Positions 26,427 through 34,571 of a stretch of 64,000 bases of DNA are shown here, piece after piece. The translations under genes and the position numbers were made by a program. Numbering within the stretch: the stretch's first letter is position 1; the number at the start of each line of letters is the position of its first letter. The notes under the pieces were generated by a model. It was not told the origin of the DNA. It did not search any database and was given only the letters and a program-made list of their open reading frames with translations. The stretch lies in contig CAVRAR010000008.1 in assembly GCA_963719005.1 (NCBI GenBank), positions 471,806 to 535,805 on the forward strand. The letters run 5' to 3'. This DNA comes from G963675935 sp963719005 (GTDB lineage: Bacteria > Planctomycetota > Planctomycetia > Pirellulales > Thermoguttaceae).

Positions 26427-27752
26427 ATGACGCAAGCCGCGCGACGAATCGTTGTTACCGGGGTCGGAGCCATTTGTCCGCTGGGAAGCAGCAAGGAAGC
26501 TCTATGGGAAGGGCTTTCGCAGGGGCGCAGCGGCGTGGGGACTGTCCCCTGTGACGTTGTGACGCCAACGAATGCCTTTCCTGTTTCTCTTGGCGCCGCC
26601 GCCGCCCAATTCACCGGCGAAATCGACAATTTCGGCCCGCTGGAGAAGGAAACGAAAAAGGCGATCCGCAAGGGTCTGAAGGTGATGTGCCGCGAGTGTC
26701 AGATGGGCGTGGCCGTGGCCCAACTGGCCCTTGCCGACGCCGGTTGGAAGCCCGGCGGCATCGACCCCGAGCGTGCCGGCATCTCCTTTGGCTCCGACTA
26801 CATGCTCTCGGTGCCCGAGGAGTTTTCGGAGGGGATCGTGCGATGCCTGGACGAGCAGGGCCGGTTCCAGTTTTCGCGTTGGGGAATGGAGGGGATGACG
26901 AAGATGTCGCCGCTGTGGTTGTTGAAGTACCTGCCGAACATGCCGGCCAGCCACCTGGCGATTTACAACGACTTCCGCGGCCCGAACAATTCGCTCACGT
27001 TGCGTGAGGCAGCGGCCAACGCGGCCCTGGGCGAGGCGTATCAGATCATCCTCCGCGGCGGCGCCGAGTTGATGCTGGTCGGTTCGACCGGCACGCGGCT
27101 GCACCCGATGAAGATGATCCACGCCGTGCAGCAGGAGGAGGTCTTCTTGGGCGACGGCGACCCGGCGGCGGCCAGTCGCCCGTTCGACCGCGACCGTCGC
27201 GGCATGGTCCTCGGCGAAGGGGCCGGCGCGGTGGTGCTCGAAGAGCTTTCCGCCGCCCAAGCCCGCGGCGCCACGATCTACGGCGAGGTGATCGGGGCGG
27301 CGACCAGTTCCGCGGCCGGCCGCCGGTTGGTGGCCCAGCGCGATCGGGCGATGGCCAACGTCCTGCAAGCGACGTTGCGCGGTGCGGGGGCGAACGTCAA
27401 CGACGTCGGCCATCTGCACGCCCACGGGCTAAGCACGCGCACCAGCGACGTCGAAGAAGCCCGGGCGATCCAAGAGGTGTTTGCCGCCCGCGCGATGCCG
27501 CTTCCAGTGGTGGCGGCGAAGAGCTATTTCGGCAACTTAGGCGCCGGCAGCGGGATGGTCGAACTGGTCGCCAGTCTGTTGGCGATGCAGCATGACCGGT
27601 TATTTCCCGTTCTCAACTACGCGACGCCCGACCCGGAATGTCCGGTCGCCGCGGTTCGCAACGGCGACGGCCGCCCCGGAGCAAGTTTCATCAACTTGAA
27701 CGTCACCCCGCAAGGCCAAGCCTCGGCGGTGATGGTGCGGCGGTTCGCTTAA
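26427..27752 (+). CDS. Beta-ketoacyl synthase homologue lacking the catalytic Cys
   Basis: 441 aa with the thiolase-type fold of FabF (VVTGVGAICPLGSSKEALWE; PFDRDRRGMVLGEGAGAVVL). FabF enzymes condense malonyl-ACP with acyl-ACP using Cys-His-His. Here the nucleophile position holds Glu (GPNNSLTLREAAANAALGEA, Glu194), the first His is kept (HLHAHGLSTRTSD), Lys is kept and the second His is Asn (AAKSYFGNLGAGSG). It therefore cannot perform normal condensation. Cys-lacking relatives include the chain-length factors (KS-beta) of type II polyketide synthases, which pair with an active KS. No active KS, ACP or partner lies nearby. Residues near 37-42 overlap a GGGGACTGTCCCC palindrome. Confidence 0.85.
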   Translation: MTQAARRIVVTGVGAICPLGSSKEALWEGLSQGRSGVGTVPCDVVTPTNAFPVSLGAAAAQFTGEIDNFGPLEKETKKAIRKGLKVMCRECQMGVAVAQLALADAGWKPGGIDPERAGISFGSDYMLSVPEEFSEGIVRCLDEQGRFQFSRWGMEGMTKMSPLWLLKYLPNMPASHLAIYNDFRGPNNSLTLREAAANAALGEAYQIILRGGAELMLVGSTGTRLHPMKMIHAVQQEEVFLGDGDPAAASRPFDRDRRGMVLGEGAGAVVLEELSAAQARGATIYGEVIGAATSSAAGRRLVAQRDRAMANVLQATLRGAGANVNDVGHLHAHGLSTRTSDVEEARAIQEVFAARAMPLPVVAAKSYFGNLGAGSGMVELVASLLAMQHDRLFPVLNYATPDPECPVAAVRNGDGRPGASFINLNVTPQGQASAVMVRRFA

Positions 27753-27769
27753 GCTTCGCCGTTCTCCGA

Positions 27770-28015
27770 ACCCGAAGGGTTCCCAGCTATTAGCCGGGGG
27801 TTGAGCGCAGCGATACCCCCGGACACCGATGAAGGACGACGCATCCGAACCCGAAGGGTTCGCAGCCATTGCCCGCTGGAACGAACGATAAACGTGTGAC
27901 GTGTTGGCGATTCGGGCTGCGACCCCTTCCGGGGTCGCCGGGCTGACGACGCCTCGCTCCCCCGGGTCGCTCGACGCGACCCGGGGCTAATGGCTTGCAT
28001 CCCTCCGGGATGATC
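27770..28015. repeat. Cluster of GAACCCGAAGGGTTC-type palindromes
   Basis: GAACCCGAAGGGTTCCCAGC, GAACCCGAAGGGTTCGCAGC, CGACCCCTTCCGGGGTCGCC and CCGGGTCGCTCGACGCGACC plus CGG all occur within about 250 bp between the ketosynthase homologue and gltA. No gene is seen here. The same GAACCC...-type repeats recur upstream of the CRISPR array. Confidence 0.75.
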
Positions 28016-28110
28016 GATTGGAAACGTGGAACTGCCCCCGTTGCATCTCGCGCCACTTGCACTATCATATAGAGTTCACAACTGTGCGCCTCCGCAATTG
28101 GAGACCCTTT

Positions 28111-29397
28111 ATGCCCGACAAAGCCATCCTGACCGTCGGCGACAAGCAAATCGAACTACCGATCCTCACCGGCAGCGAGGGGGAACGGGCCATCGACGTC
28201 ACCAGGCTCCGCGAGCAGACGGGCGTGACGACCTACGATCCGTCCCTGGGGAATACGAGCGTCTGCCGCAGCGCCATCACGTTCATCGACGGCGAGAAGG
28301 GCGTGCTCCGCTATCGCGGAATCCCCATCCAGCAGTTCACCGCCAAGCCGAACTTCGTCGAGGCCGCGTGGATGTTGATCTTCGGCCGGCTGCCGCGGCA
28401 CGAGGAGCTAAAGCGGTTCAGCGAGTTGCTCACGGCCAACGAACTGTTGCACGAGGGCGTGAAGCATCAGTTCAATCACCTCCCGCCCAACGCTCCGCCG
28501 ATGGCCATTCTCTCGGCGACCTTCAGCAACCTGGCCTGCTACCACCAGGAGTTTATCGCCTTGGAGGATGAAGGATCGCTGGAGGAAGTCGCCGCGCGGC
28601 TGATCAGCAAGGTGCGCACGATCGCGGCGTTCTCCTACCGCCGCTCGCTCGGGTTGCCCTTTATTTATCCCGACCCGCACTTGCGTTACTGCGCGAACTT
28701 CCTGCACATGATGTTCTCGTTGCCCTACAGCCAGTACCACATCACGCGGGAAGTCGAAGACGCTCTGAATCTGCTTTTCATTCTCCACGGCGACCACGAA
28801 CAGAATTGCAGTTCCTCGACGGTGCGGATCGTGGGCTCGGCGAAGGCGAACCTGTTCGCCTCGTGCGCCGCCGCAGTCTGCGCACTGTGGGGACCGCTGC
28901 ACGGCGGGGCCAACGTCGAAGTAATGGACATGCTCGACCGCATTCACCGCGGCGGACTGACGCCCGAGGATTGCCTGCGGCACGCCAAGGACAAAACCAA
29001 TCCGTTCCGGCTCTACGGCTTTGGGCACCGGGTGTATCGGAATTACGATCCGCGGGCGAAGATTCTCAAAGAGGCGTGCGACAAGGTCTTTGCCCAAATC
29101 AAGCGGCAAGACCCCTTGTTGAGCATCGCCCGCAAACTCGAAGAGCTGGCGCTGGCCGATCCGTACTTCATCGATCGCCAACTCTATCCGAACGTCGATT
29201 TTTACAGCGGCATTTTGCTCCGCGCGATGGGCATACCGACCAACATGTTCACGGTTTGCTTCGCTATCGGCCGGCTGCCGGGCTGGATCGCTCAGTGGAA
29301 GGAGCAACACGACGATCCGACCACGAAAATCCAGCGTCCCCGGCAAATCTACACCGGCCCCACCGAGACAAACTATCTTCCGATAGAAAAGCGATGA
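28111..29397 (+). CDS. gltA: Citrate synthase
   Basis: Condenses oxaloacetate and acetyl-CoA to citrate in the TCA cycle. 428 aa, normal for the type II hexameric class. Motifs: YDPSLGNTSVCRSAITFIDG at the N-terminus, FILHGDHEQNCSSSTVRIVG with a catalytic His region, WGPLHGGANVEVMDML (His), YGFGHRVYRNYDPRAKILKE (His and Arg), and YPNVDFYSGILLRAMGIPTN (Asp). The ATG at 28111 is preceded by GGAGACCCTTT, a good Shine-Dalgarno; the in-frame 28018 start would add 31 unconserved residues. No other TCA gene is nearby. Confidence 0.97.
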   Translation: MPDKAILTVGDKQIELPILTGSEGERAIDVTRLREQTGVTTYDPSLGNTSVCRSAITFIDGEKGVLRYRGIPIQQFTAKPNFVEAAWMLIFGRLPRHEELKRFSELLTANELLHEGVKHQFNHLPPNAPPMAILSATFSNLACYHQEFIALEDEGSLEEVAARLISKVRTIAAFSYRRSLGLPFIYPDPHLRYCANFLHMMFSLPYSQYHITREVEDALNLLFILHGDHEQNCSSSTVRIVGSAKANLFASCAAAVCALWGPLHGGANVEVMDMLDRIHRGGLTPEDCLRHAKDKTNPFRLYGFGHRVYRNYDPRAKILKEACDKVFAQIKRQDPLLSIARKLEELALADPYFIDRQLYPNVDFYSGILLRAMGIPTNMFTVCFAIGRLPGWIAQWKEQHDDPTTKIQRPRQIYTGPTETNYLPIEKR

Positions 29398-29431
29398 ACC
29401 CCCGTTGCGGCGGCCGCCGAAGCATGAGGGA

Positions 29432-29477
29432 GGGGACTGTCCCGATTTTCGTGTCAACGAAAATGGGACTGTCCCCT
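29432..29477. repeat. GGGGACTGTCCC...GAAAATGGG palindromic element
   Basis: GGGGACTGTCCCGATTTTCG, TGTCAA, then CGAAAATGGGACTGTCCCC. It lies between gltA and the protease gene. Confidence 0.85.
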
Positions 29478-29509
29478 TTGATTCTCCACGCTTCGTTGAC
29501 GGACGCATA

Positions 29510-30730
29510 ATGTTGTTGCGGTTGCTAATCTGCGTTTCTTGCCATCGTGTGCCACTGCTTCGTAGAAGCAGTGCCGGGACAATGGGTCGCGCTTGGCACT
29601 GCTTGTTCCAAGCAGTGGCACAGCGGAGTTCCAGGGACCGGGGGCTGTTAGCCCCCGGCTGTTCTTCTTCATATTGGTCTGTATTGCTGCAATGTGTCGT
29701 TTCGACCTGTTGCGTTGTCTTTGTGTTTTGTGCCGCTTCGACCGCTTGGGCCGACCCTTTCTACAACGCAGCCTCGACGTTCGCCGCCCCGCATTCGGCA
29801 GTGGTGCGCGTAGTGGCGCCCGAACGCGACGGCGTCTCCTACGGCTCCGGCTCGCTGGTGGCCGTCGATGAAACCTCCGGCCTGATATTGACCAACTGGC
29901 ACGTCGTCTCCGATGCCGCGGGGCCGATTGTCGTCTACTTTCCCGACGGCTTTCGCTCGGGCGCCGTCCTGTTGCGGGTCGATCGCGACTGGGACCTGGC
30001 GGCGCTGGCCATTCGTCGGCCGAACGTGCCGCCGATCCCTTTGGCGAGCCAGGCCCCGCAGCCGGGCGATCCGCTGACGATCATCGGCTACGGCAGCGGG
30101 TCGTATCGCGCGGTGACGGGACGCTGCACCGAATATGTTTCGCCCGGCGGCGACCATCCCGCCGAAATGGTCGAACTGTCGGCCCCCGCTCGCAACGGCG
30201 ACTCGGGCGGACCGATCCTCAATAGCCGCGGCGAGTTGGCCGGCGTGCTTTTTGGCACGGCCTTCGGACGAACCACCGGCAGCTATTGCGGACGGCTGCG
30301 CGGGTTCCTGGCGACCGTCGAGGGCGATTTTCGCGCCCTTTCCAAGCGGGTGATGCTGGCCGACCAATCGCGTCGGGCAGGTTCGCCGTCGCCAGCGGTC
30401 ATTCCCGCGGGCATGGTGACTGAGCGTCCCGCCGCAAGTGTTCCCGGCGACCTCCGGCAGCCAACCGCTGTCGCGACGACCCCGCTTTTGCCCTTGCCTT
30501 CGCTTTCGACGCTGTCCACACCTCCGAACGGTTCCAATGCCAAGGAGACCGCCGTCGATAAGCGCGCGGCCGACGCGGCGCGAGTCTGCGCCGTCCCCGG
30601 TCCCACCGCCGCGATTCCGCCGGCAGGCTCGGCTTCGACGACCGACCAGATCAAGACGGTTCTCGCGTTAATCGGCGTCGTTGCCGTGCTTTATCAAGGG
30701 CTGCGATTGCTCGGCGCGGCGCTGGGATGA
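29510..30730 (+). CDS. Trypsin-like serine protease, exported
   Basis: 406 aa. The catalytic triad is visible: His in LILTNWHVVSDAA, Asp in RDWDLAALAI and Ser in PARNGDSGGPIL. A hydrophobic segment ending in STAWADPF is the likely signal peptide. A Pro/Ala-rich linker follows the protease domain, and the C-terminus (VLALIGVVAVLYQGLRLLG) looks like a membrane anchor. No PDZ domain is seen, so it is not a standard DegP. The region between the chosen ATG (29510) and the signal core is made largely of a palindrome (TGCCACTGCTTCGTAGAAGC ... CTTGTTCCAAGCAGTGGCAC), so the native N-terminus may be rearranged. Confidence 0.8.
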   Translation: MLLRLLICVSCHRVPLLRRSSAGTMGRAWHCLFQAVAQRSSRDRGLLAPGCSSSYWSVLLQCVVSTCCVVFVFCAASTAWADPFYNAASTFAAPHSAVVRVVAPERDGVSYGSGSLVAVDETSGLILTNWHVVSDAAGPIVVYFPDGFRSGAVLLRVDRDWDLAALAIRRPNVPPIPLASQAPQPGDPLTIIGYGSGSYRAVTGRCTEYVSPGGDHPAEMVELSAPARNGDSGGPILNSRGELAGVLFGTAFGRTTGSYCGRLRGFLATVEGDFRALSKRVMLADQSRRAGSPSPAVIPAGMVTERPAASVPGDLRQPTAVATTPLLPLPSLSTLSTPPNGSNAKETAVDKRAADAARVCAVPGPTAAIPPAGSASTTDQIKTVLALIGVVAVLYQGLRLLGAALG

Positions 30731-30835
30731 TATCCGCCCTGTTGACGGCTGCTCGGCAACCGCATAGGCTTGGGATGTCAAACGCCGGGCCGAGCGGCAA
30801 ATCAGAGGATCGTCGTCTCATCGGAAAACACCATT

Positions 30836-31708
30836 ATGGCGAGTCTTCCGGAAGAGAACATCACGTTCGCCTGCCAGGAATGCGGCAAGAGTATTACGTT
30901 TCCCGCCGAGTGTGGCGGGCACGTGGAAGTCTGTCCCGAGTGCGGCAGTTACGTGGACGTGCCGCGTGAGACGGAGGGGCCGCCCGTCGCCGAGTTCAAA
31001 GCCGAGCCGCTGAAAAACATAGACCCTGCTGCACGAACGGACGCTCAACTCTGGTTTGAAGTCTCGGCGGTGCTGTGTCTCGCGTGTGTGCCCTGGCTGT
31101 TTCGTGCTTTGGTTGCGGTCTATACGGGAAAGACGGCAGGCTACTCTTTTGCCATTGACAAGCTATACATGATCGTCGACGCAGTCCAAGTTTCGATGCC
31201 TCTGCTCGTAATCGTAGCGTTGGGAAGGGAACGCTGGTCGCAGTTTGGCATTGTCCGCCCGAAGTGGATCACCGATGCCATTCTCGGTTGTGTCATCTGG
31301 TTTCTTGGCGTACTTTTCTACTATTATGTCATGACTCTCTTGCCGCTATCGATATTGAAAATGCCGCGTCCCCTGCAGTGCGCAGACCGATTAGCGCCGG
31401 AAGGGATTCCCGAATACTTCCTGCTGTTCATCGCTTGCATTGTAAGCGGTTGTGCACAGGAACTGATCTTTCGAGGATACCTCATACCGAGATTCGAGCG
31501 TCTCTTGCGGTCAACATCGATTGCCGTGCTTGTGACGACCGTGCTGTTTGCCATTTTCCATGTCTACCAAGGAGCGGCTTCGATGGTCGGGATCGCAGCC
31601 CTCGGTTGCGTCTACGCGATTGCGTTTTGTCTGCTCCGGCGACTCTGGCCACTTTGTGTGGCGCATGCACTCAGCCTTATCGTAGTCTATTTGCACCTCA
31701 TGCGCTGA
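30836..31708 (+). CDS. CPBP-family intramembrane protease with N-terminal zinc ribbon
   Basis: 290 aa. Residues about 12-40 hold two CxxC pairs (ACQECGKS and VCPECGSYVDV), a zinc ribbon. After a linker there are about seven membrane helices. The CPBP (Abi/CAAX protease-like) signature is GCAQELIFRGYLIPRFERLL followed by VLFAIFHVYQGAASMVGIAA, with the Glu, Arg and His expected for the glutamate protease mechanism; the canonical EE pair is QE here. Start ATG 30836 gives MASLPEENITFA. Roles in this family include prenyl-protein processing and bacteriocin self-immunity; no target gene is adjacent. Lower G+C than its neighbours suggests a possible transfer. Confidence 0.85.
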   Translation: MASLPEENITFACQECGKSITFPAECGGHVEVCPECGSYVDVPRETEGPPVAEFKAEPLKNIDPAARTDAQLWFEVSAVLCLACVPWLFRALVAVYTGKTAGYSFAIDKLYMIVDAVQVSMPLLVIVALGRERWSQFGIVRPKWITDAILGCVIWFLGVLFYYYVMTLLPLSILKMPRPLQCADRLAPEGIPEYFLLFIACIVSGCAQELIFRGYLIPRFERLLRSTSIAVLVTTVLFAIFHVYQGAASMVGIAALGCVYAIAFCLLRRLWPLCVAHALSLIVVYLHLMR

Positions 31709-31763
31709 ACCGGATCAGGAGGATGTCGTCATCCTTGACGACGTAATCCTTGGGGCGGTAGGT

Positions 31764-32078
31764 TTACGAGACCGCAGGACATTGGATTGCAAGCGGCCGG
31801 ACGTTCTTTTCGATCTCGGGCAGAATATCTCGCCGCGACATCTTAAGCTCGTACCGCGTCTGCAAATTGAGCCAGAATTCCGGAGTGGTGCCGAAATAGA
31901 CGGACAGCCGCAAGGCCGAATCGGCGGTGATTCCACGCCGGCCGTGAATGATGTCGCTGATGCGAGTGACCGGCACGTCGATGTCGCGTGCCAGCTTGTT
32001 CTGGCTGAGTCCCAGCGGCTCCATGAACTCCTTCCACAAAATCTCACCGGGAAGAATGGGATCGAGTTTTCTGCGCAT
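31764..32078 (-). CDS. higA: HigA-type antitoxin / XRE regulator (orphan)
   Basis: 104 aa. The XRE helix-turn-helix is LGLSQNKLARDIDVPVTRIS with IIHGRRGITADSALRLS, and YFGTTPEFWLNLQTRYELKM is the HigA/VapI hallmark. The start PILPGEILWKEFMEPLGLSQ is typical. HigA normally follows a higB toxin gene in one operon. Upstream (32079-32240) there is no HigB ORF, only a frame-open stretch of about 20 residues and a tRNA fragment. So this antitoxin appears to have lost, or never had, its toxin here. A role as a stand-alone repressor is possible. Confidence 0.8.
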   Translation of the reverse strand: MRRKLDPILPGEILWKEFMEPLGLSQNKLARDIDVPVTRISDIIHGRRGITADSALRLSVYFGTTPEFWLNLQTRYELKMSRRDILPEIEKNVRPLAIQCPAVS

Positions 32079-32241
32079 CGCAGATGTTCCCTTCAACCCG
32101 CGGTAAAAGCCGGCCGACAGCCTCAATTTATACTTGCTGACCATCAAAAACCGACTATACTTGTGGAAACTGTATGCGGACGGCGTAGAAGCGTTGCTGT
32201 AAAGTGGGGAACGATAGGCGAATAGAACGAGAACGGGAATC

Positions 32242-32299
32242 GATTTAAAATCCCGTGGGCTTAACAGCTCGTGCGGGTTCAAGTCCCGCCTCGGCCACC
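32242..32299 (+). tRNA. 3' fragment of tRNA-Leu(UAA), possible attachment site
   Basis: GATTTAAAATCCCGTGGGCT is the right side of a Leu UAA anticodon loop and stem plus variable arm. It is followed by a T arm with stem GCGGG/CCCGC and loop TTCAAGT, then acceptor strand CTCGGCC and ACC. No GGCCGAG 5' acceptor, D arm or left anticodon stem is found upstream, where the sequence becomes unrelated at the anticodon loop. Integrases often cross over there, so this fits an attachment-site remnant. Confidence 0.65.
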
Positions 32300-32383
32300 T
32301 TACCACACAAGGGCATACGACTGCTAGAGCGTTTCTCAGTTCTGTGTGGCGTTTGCGGTGCCACCCAACGGGTTCCCACACCC

Positions 32384-34207
32384 ATGAGCCGAAGACCAGA
32401 CAAATCCGCCCCGCCCGAACCGCATAATCCGCAACGCTATCCGGCGTTGGCGGTCTGCGGGCTGCTCTTGCTGGCGGTGTGGCTCGTCTTCGGTCAGACG
32501 ATCGACTACGGCTTCGTCAATTACGACGACGAGATGAACCTCTACAAGAACCCCGCGATCGCCCACGGCCTCAATCCCGACGGGATTTGTTGGGCATGGA
32601 CCACCAGGCACGGAAGCCAGTGGGCCCCGATCACCTGGATGTCCTATCTGGCCGACTATCAGGTTTACGGTCTGAAGCCCGAGGGCTACCATCTGACAAA
32701 TGTCCTTCTGCACAGCGCCACGACCATCCTGCTGTTCCTCGTCCTGTGGCGCATGACCGGCCGGCTTTGGCCTAGCGGCTTCGTGGCCGCGGTCTTTGCG
32801 GTTCATCCGCTGCACGTCGAATCGGTCGCCTGGCTGTCCGAGCGGAAGGGCTTGCTCAGCGGGCTGTTCTTCGTGCTGACGCTCGGGGCATATTTCCAAT
32901 ACGTTCGCCGCCGGTCCGTGCGCAGCCAGCGTCTCGCTTATCTGGCAATGCTGGTCTTTTTCGCTCTGGGACTGATGTCGAAGCCGATCCTGGTGACGCT
33001 CCCCTTCGTGCTTTTGCTGTTGGACTATTGGCCGCTGGGGCGAATGTCGAACGGTGGGGCAGACATTCTTGTCTGCCAGGAGAAACGTTGCCCCGATGGC
33101 AGACAAAAATGTCTGCCCCACCAGACTGTGTGGCGTTTAATCGCCGAGAAGATTCCCTTGTTGCTGCTGGCGGCTGCCTCTTGCGCGATAGCGCCCTGGG
33201 CGCAAGGGAAGGCCGTCATCGCGTTGGCGCAAATCCCCTTGCCGGCGCGGATCGGCAACGCCCTGGTCTCGTACGTCGATTACCTGGGCGAGGCGCTCTG
33301 GCCCGCGAATTTGGCCGTATTCTATCCGCATCCGCTCGATACTTTGCCGACGTGGAAGCCGCTCGCAGCGCTGCTGATTTTGCTTGGCGTCACGGCGGCG
33401 GCACTCGTCCGCTGGCGACGCAACCCTTATCTGCCGATCGGCTGGCTCTGGTACGTGGGAATGCTCGTGCCGGCGATCGGGCTGGTGCAGATCGGCGCGC
33501 ACGCAATGGCCGACCGCTACATGTACCTGCCGCAGATCGGGCTGTGCCTGGCTTTGACCTGGGGAGCGTTGGACCTCGCCCGTTCGTGGCCCCATCGGAC
33601 TTGGGCGTGCGGCACGCTCGCAGCGCTGCTGGTCGTCGGGCTAACGGTGTGTTCGATCCAGCAGACGACCTATTGGCGCGACAGCGAATCGCTCTGGACC
33701 CACGCGATCGCCTGCACTCCGCCGAACAGTCTGGCCCACACCAATCTCGGTGGCGCCCTGGCCGACCGCGGGCAGTTCGACAGGGCTATCGAGCAGTACC
33801 AGGCGGCTCTGGCGATCGATCGCAACGACGCCAAAAGCTACTCGCTGCTCGGCGACGCGCTGATGCACCTAAAGCGAACCGATGAGGCGATCGAGCAATA
33901 TGAAAACGCCGTCCGCATCGAGCCGAATTCCGCCGAGACGCAGTCGCATTACGCCGCGGCCTTGACGCACAAGGGGCGTTTGCAGGAAGCGGTCGAACAT
34001 GGCGAGAAGGCGTTGCGCATCGAGCGCGACAATATCGACGCCCACTGCAATCTGGGCAACGCCTTGGCCCGCCTAGGCCGATTCGACGACGCGATTGCCC
34101 AGTACGAAGCGGCGTTGAACCTTCGGCCCGATGACAAGGCCCGCCAGAAAATCCGCCAAAATCTCGACCTTGTCGAGTCGATACGGGCCAAAGAGAAGGT
34201 GAAATAG
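32384..34207 (+). CDS. TMTC-like membrane protein with C-terminal TPR repeats
   Basis: 607 aa. About ten membrane helices are followed by at least four TPR units (NSLAHTNLGGALADRGQFDR; AIEQYQAALAIDRNDAKSYS; NIDAHCNLGNALARLGRFDD). The early luminal loop with FVNYDDEMNLYKNPAI (paired acidic residues) and ITWMSYLADYQVYGLKPEGY matches the GT-C-like O-mannosyltransferase/TMTC group, common in Planctomycetes. Sugar transfer to proteins is inferred. Residues about 224-247 are an in-frame copy of the GGTGGGGCAGACATTCTTG element, in a loop between helices. Start ATG 32384 (MSRRPDK) is preferred over upstream codons that overlap the tRNA fragment. Confidence 0.8.
   Translation: MSRRPDKSAPPEPHNPQRYPALAVCGLLLLAVWLVFGQTIDYGFVNYDDEMNLYKNPAIAHGLNPDGICWAWTTRHGSQWAPITWMSYLADYQVYGLKPEGYHLTNVLLHSATTILLFLVLWRMTGRLWPSGFVAAVFAVHPLHVESVAWLSERKGLLSGLFFVLTLGAYFQYVRRRSVRSQRLAYLAMLVFFALGLMSKPILVTLPFVLLLLDYWPLGRMSNGGADILVCQEKRCPDGRQKCLPHQTVWRLIAEKIPLLLLAAASCAIAPWAQGKAVIALAQIPLPARIGNALVSYVDYLGEALWPANLAVFYPHPLDTLPTWKPLAALLILLGVTAAALVRWRRNPYLPIGWLWYVGMLVPAIGLVQIGAHAMADRYMYLPQIGLCLALTWGALDLARSWPHRTWACGTLAALLVVGLTVCSIQQTTYWRDSESLWTHAIACTPPNSLAHTNLGGALADRGQFDRAIEQYQAALAIDRNDAKSYSLLGDALMHLKRTDEAIEQYENAVRIEPNSAETQSHYAAALTHKGRLQEAVEHGEKALRIERDNIDAHCNLGNALARLGRFDDAIAQYEAALNLRPDDKARQKIRQNLDLVESIRAKEKVK
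33053..33122. repeat. GGTGGGGCAGACATTCTTG element inside the TMTC-like gene
   Basis: GGTGGGGCAGACATTCTTGT ... GACAAAAATGTCTGCCCCACC, 70 bp in all. It encodes GGADILVCQEKRCPDGRQKC then LPHQ, the same frame use as in murC. Confidence 0.9.
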
Positions 34208-34226
34208 CGGCTGTTGCAGAAGGGCC

Positions 34227-34296
34227 GGTGGGGCAGACATTCTTGTCTGCCGGATGCGTCACATCTCTCGCGGCAGACAGGAATGTCTGCCCCACC
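34227..34296. repeat. GGTGGGGCAGACATTCTTG element, intergenic
   Basis: 70 bp, both arms nearly perfect, between the convergent TMTC-like gene and the small ORF at 34304. Confidence 0.9.
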
Positions 34297-34303
34297 GCAC
34301 TCG

Positions 34304-34552
34304 CTACGATTCGATCACTTCGCGGCAGATGTCGCGGATCTCGGCCACGGAGACGTCTTCCAGACGTTTGCCTTGGCTATCGAGCCGCTCGTTGATCTTG
34401 ATCGCCGTTTCCTGCATCACCGCATGAGATTCCTGGCTTCCGCCGAGCAGAAGGAAGTTCTTGCCGCGGGTCAGCCGAGTGTGCCCGTCGTCATTGTCGA
34501 ACGCCAACCCGAGCAAGGCGGCGGCTTTGCGGGTTTCGTTGGCGGCTCTCAC
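34304..34552 (-). CDS. Small protein of unknown function
   Basis: 82 aa, charged and mostly helical by composition (RGKNFLLLGGSQESHAVMQE; IKINERLDSQGKRLEDVSVA). No signal peptide. It lies 19 bp downstream of the FHA-domain gene on the same strand, so it is probably co-transcribed with it. No family recognised. Confidence 0.6.
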   Translation of the reverse strand: MRAANETRKAAALLGLAFDNDDGHTRLTRGKNFLLLGGSQESHAVMQETAIKINERLDSQGKRLEDVSVAEIRDICREVIES

Positions 34553-34571
34553 GGATGTCTACTCTCGAAGC

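Noticed and set aside
32205..32299. A complete tRNA-Leu gene
   Set aside because: No matching 5' acceptor, D arm or left anticodon stem is found; only the 3' part is present.
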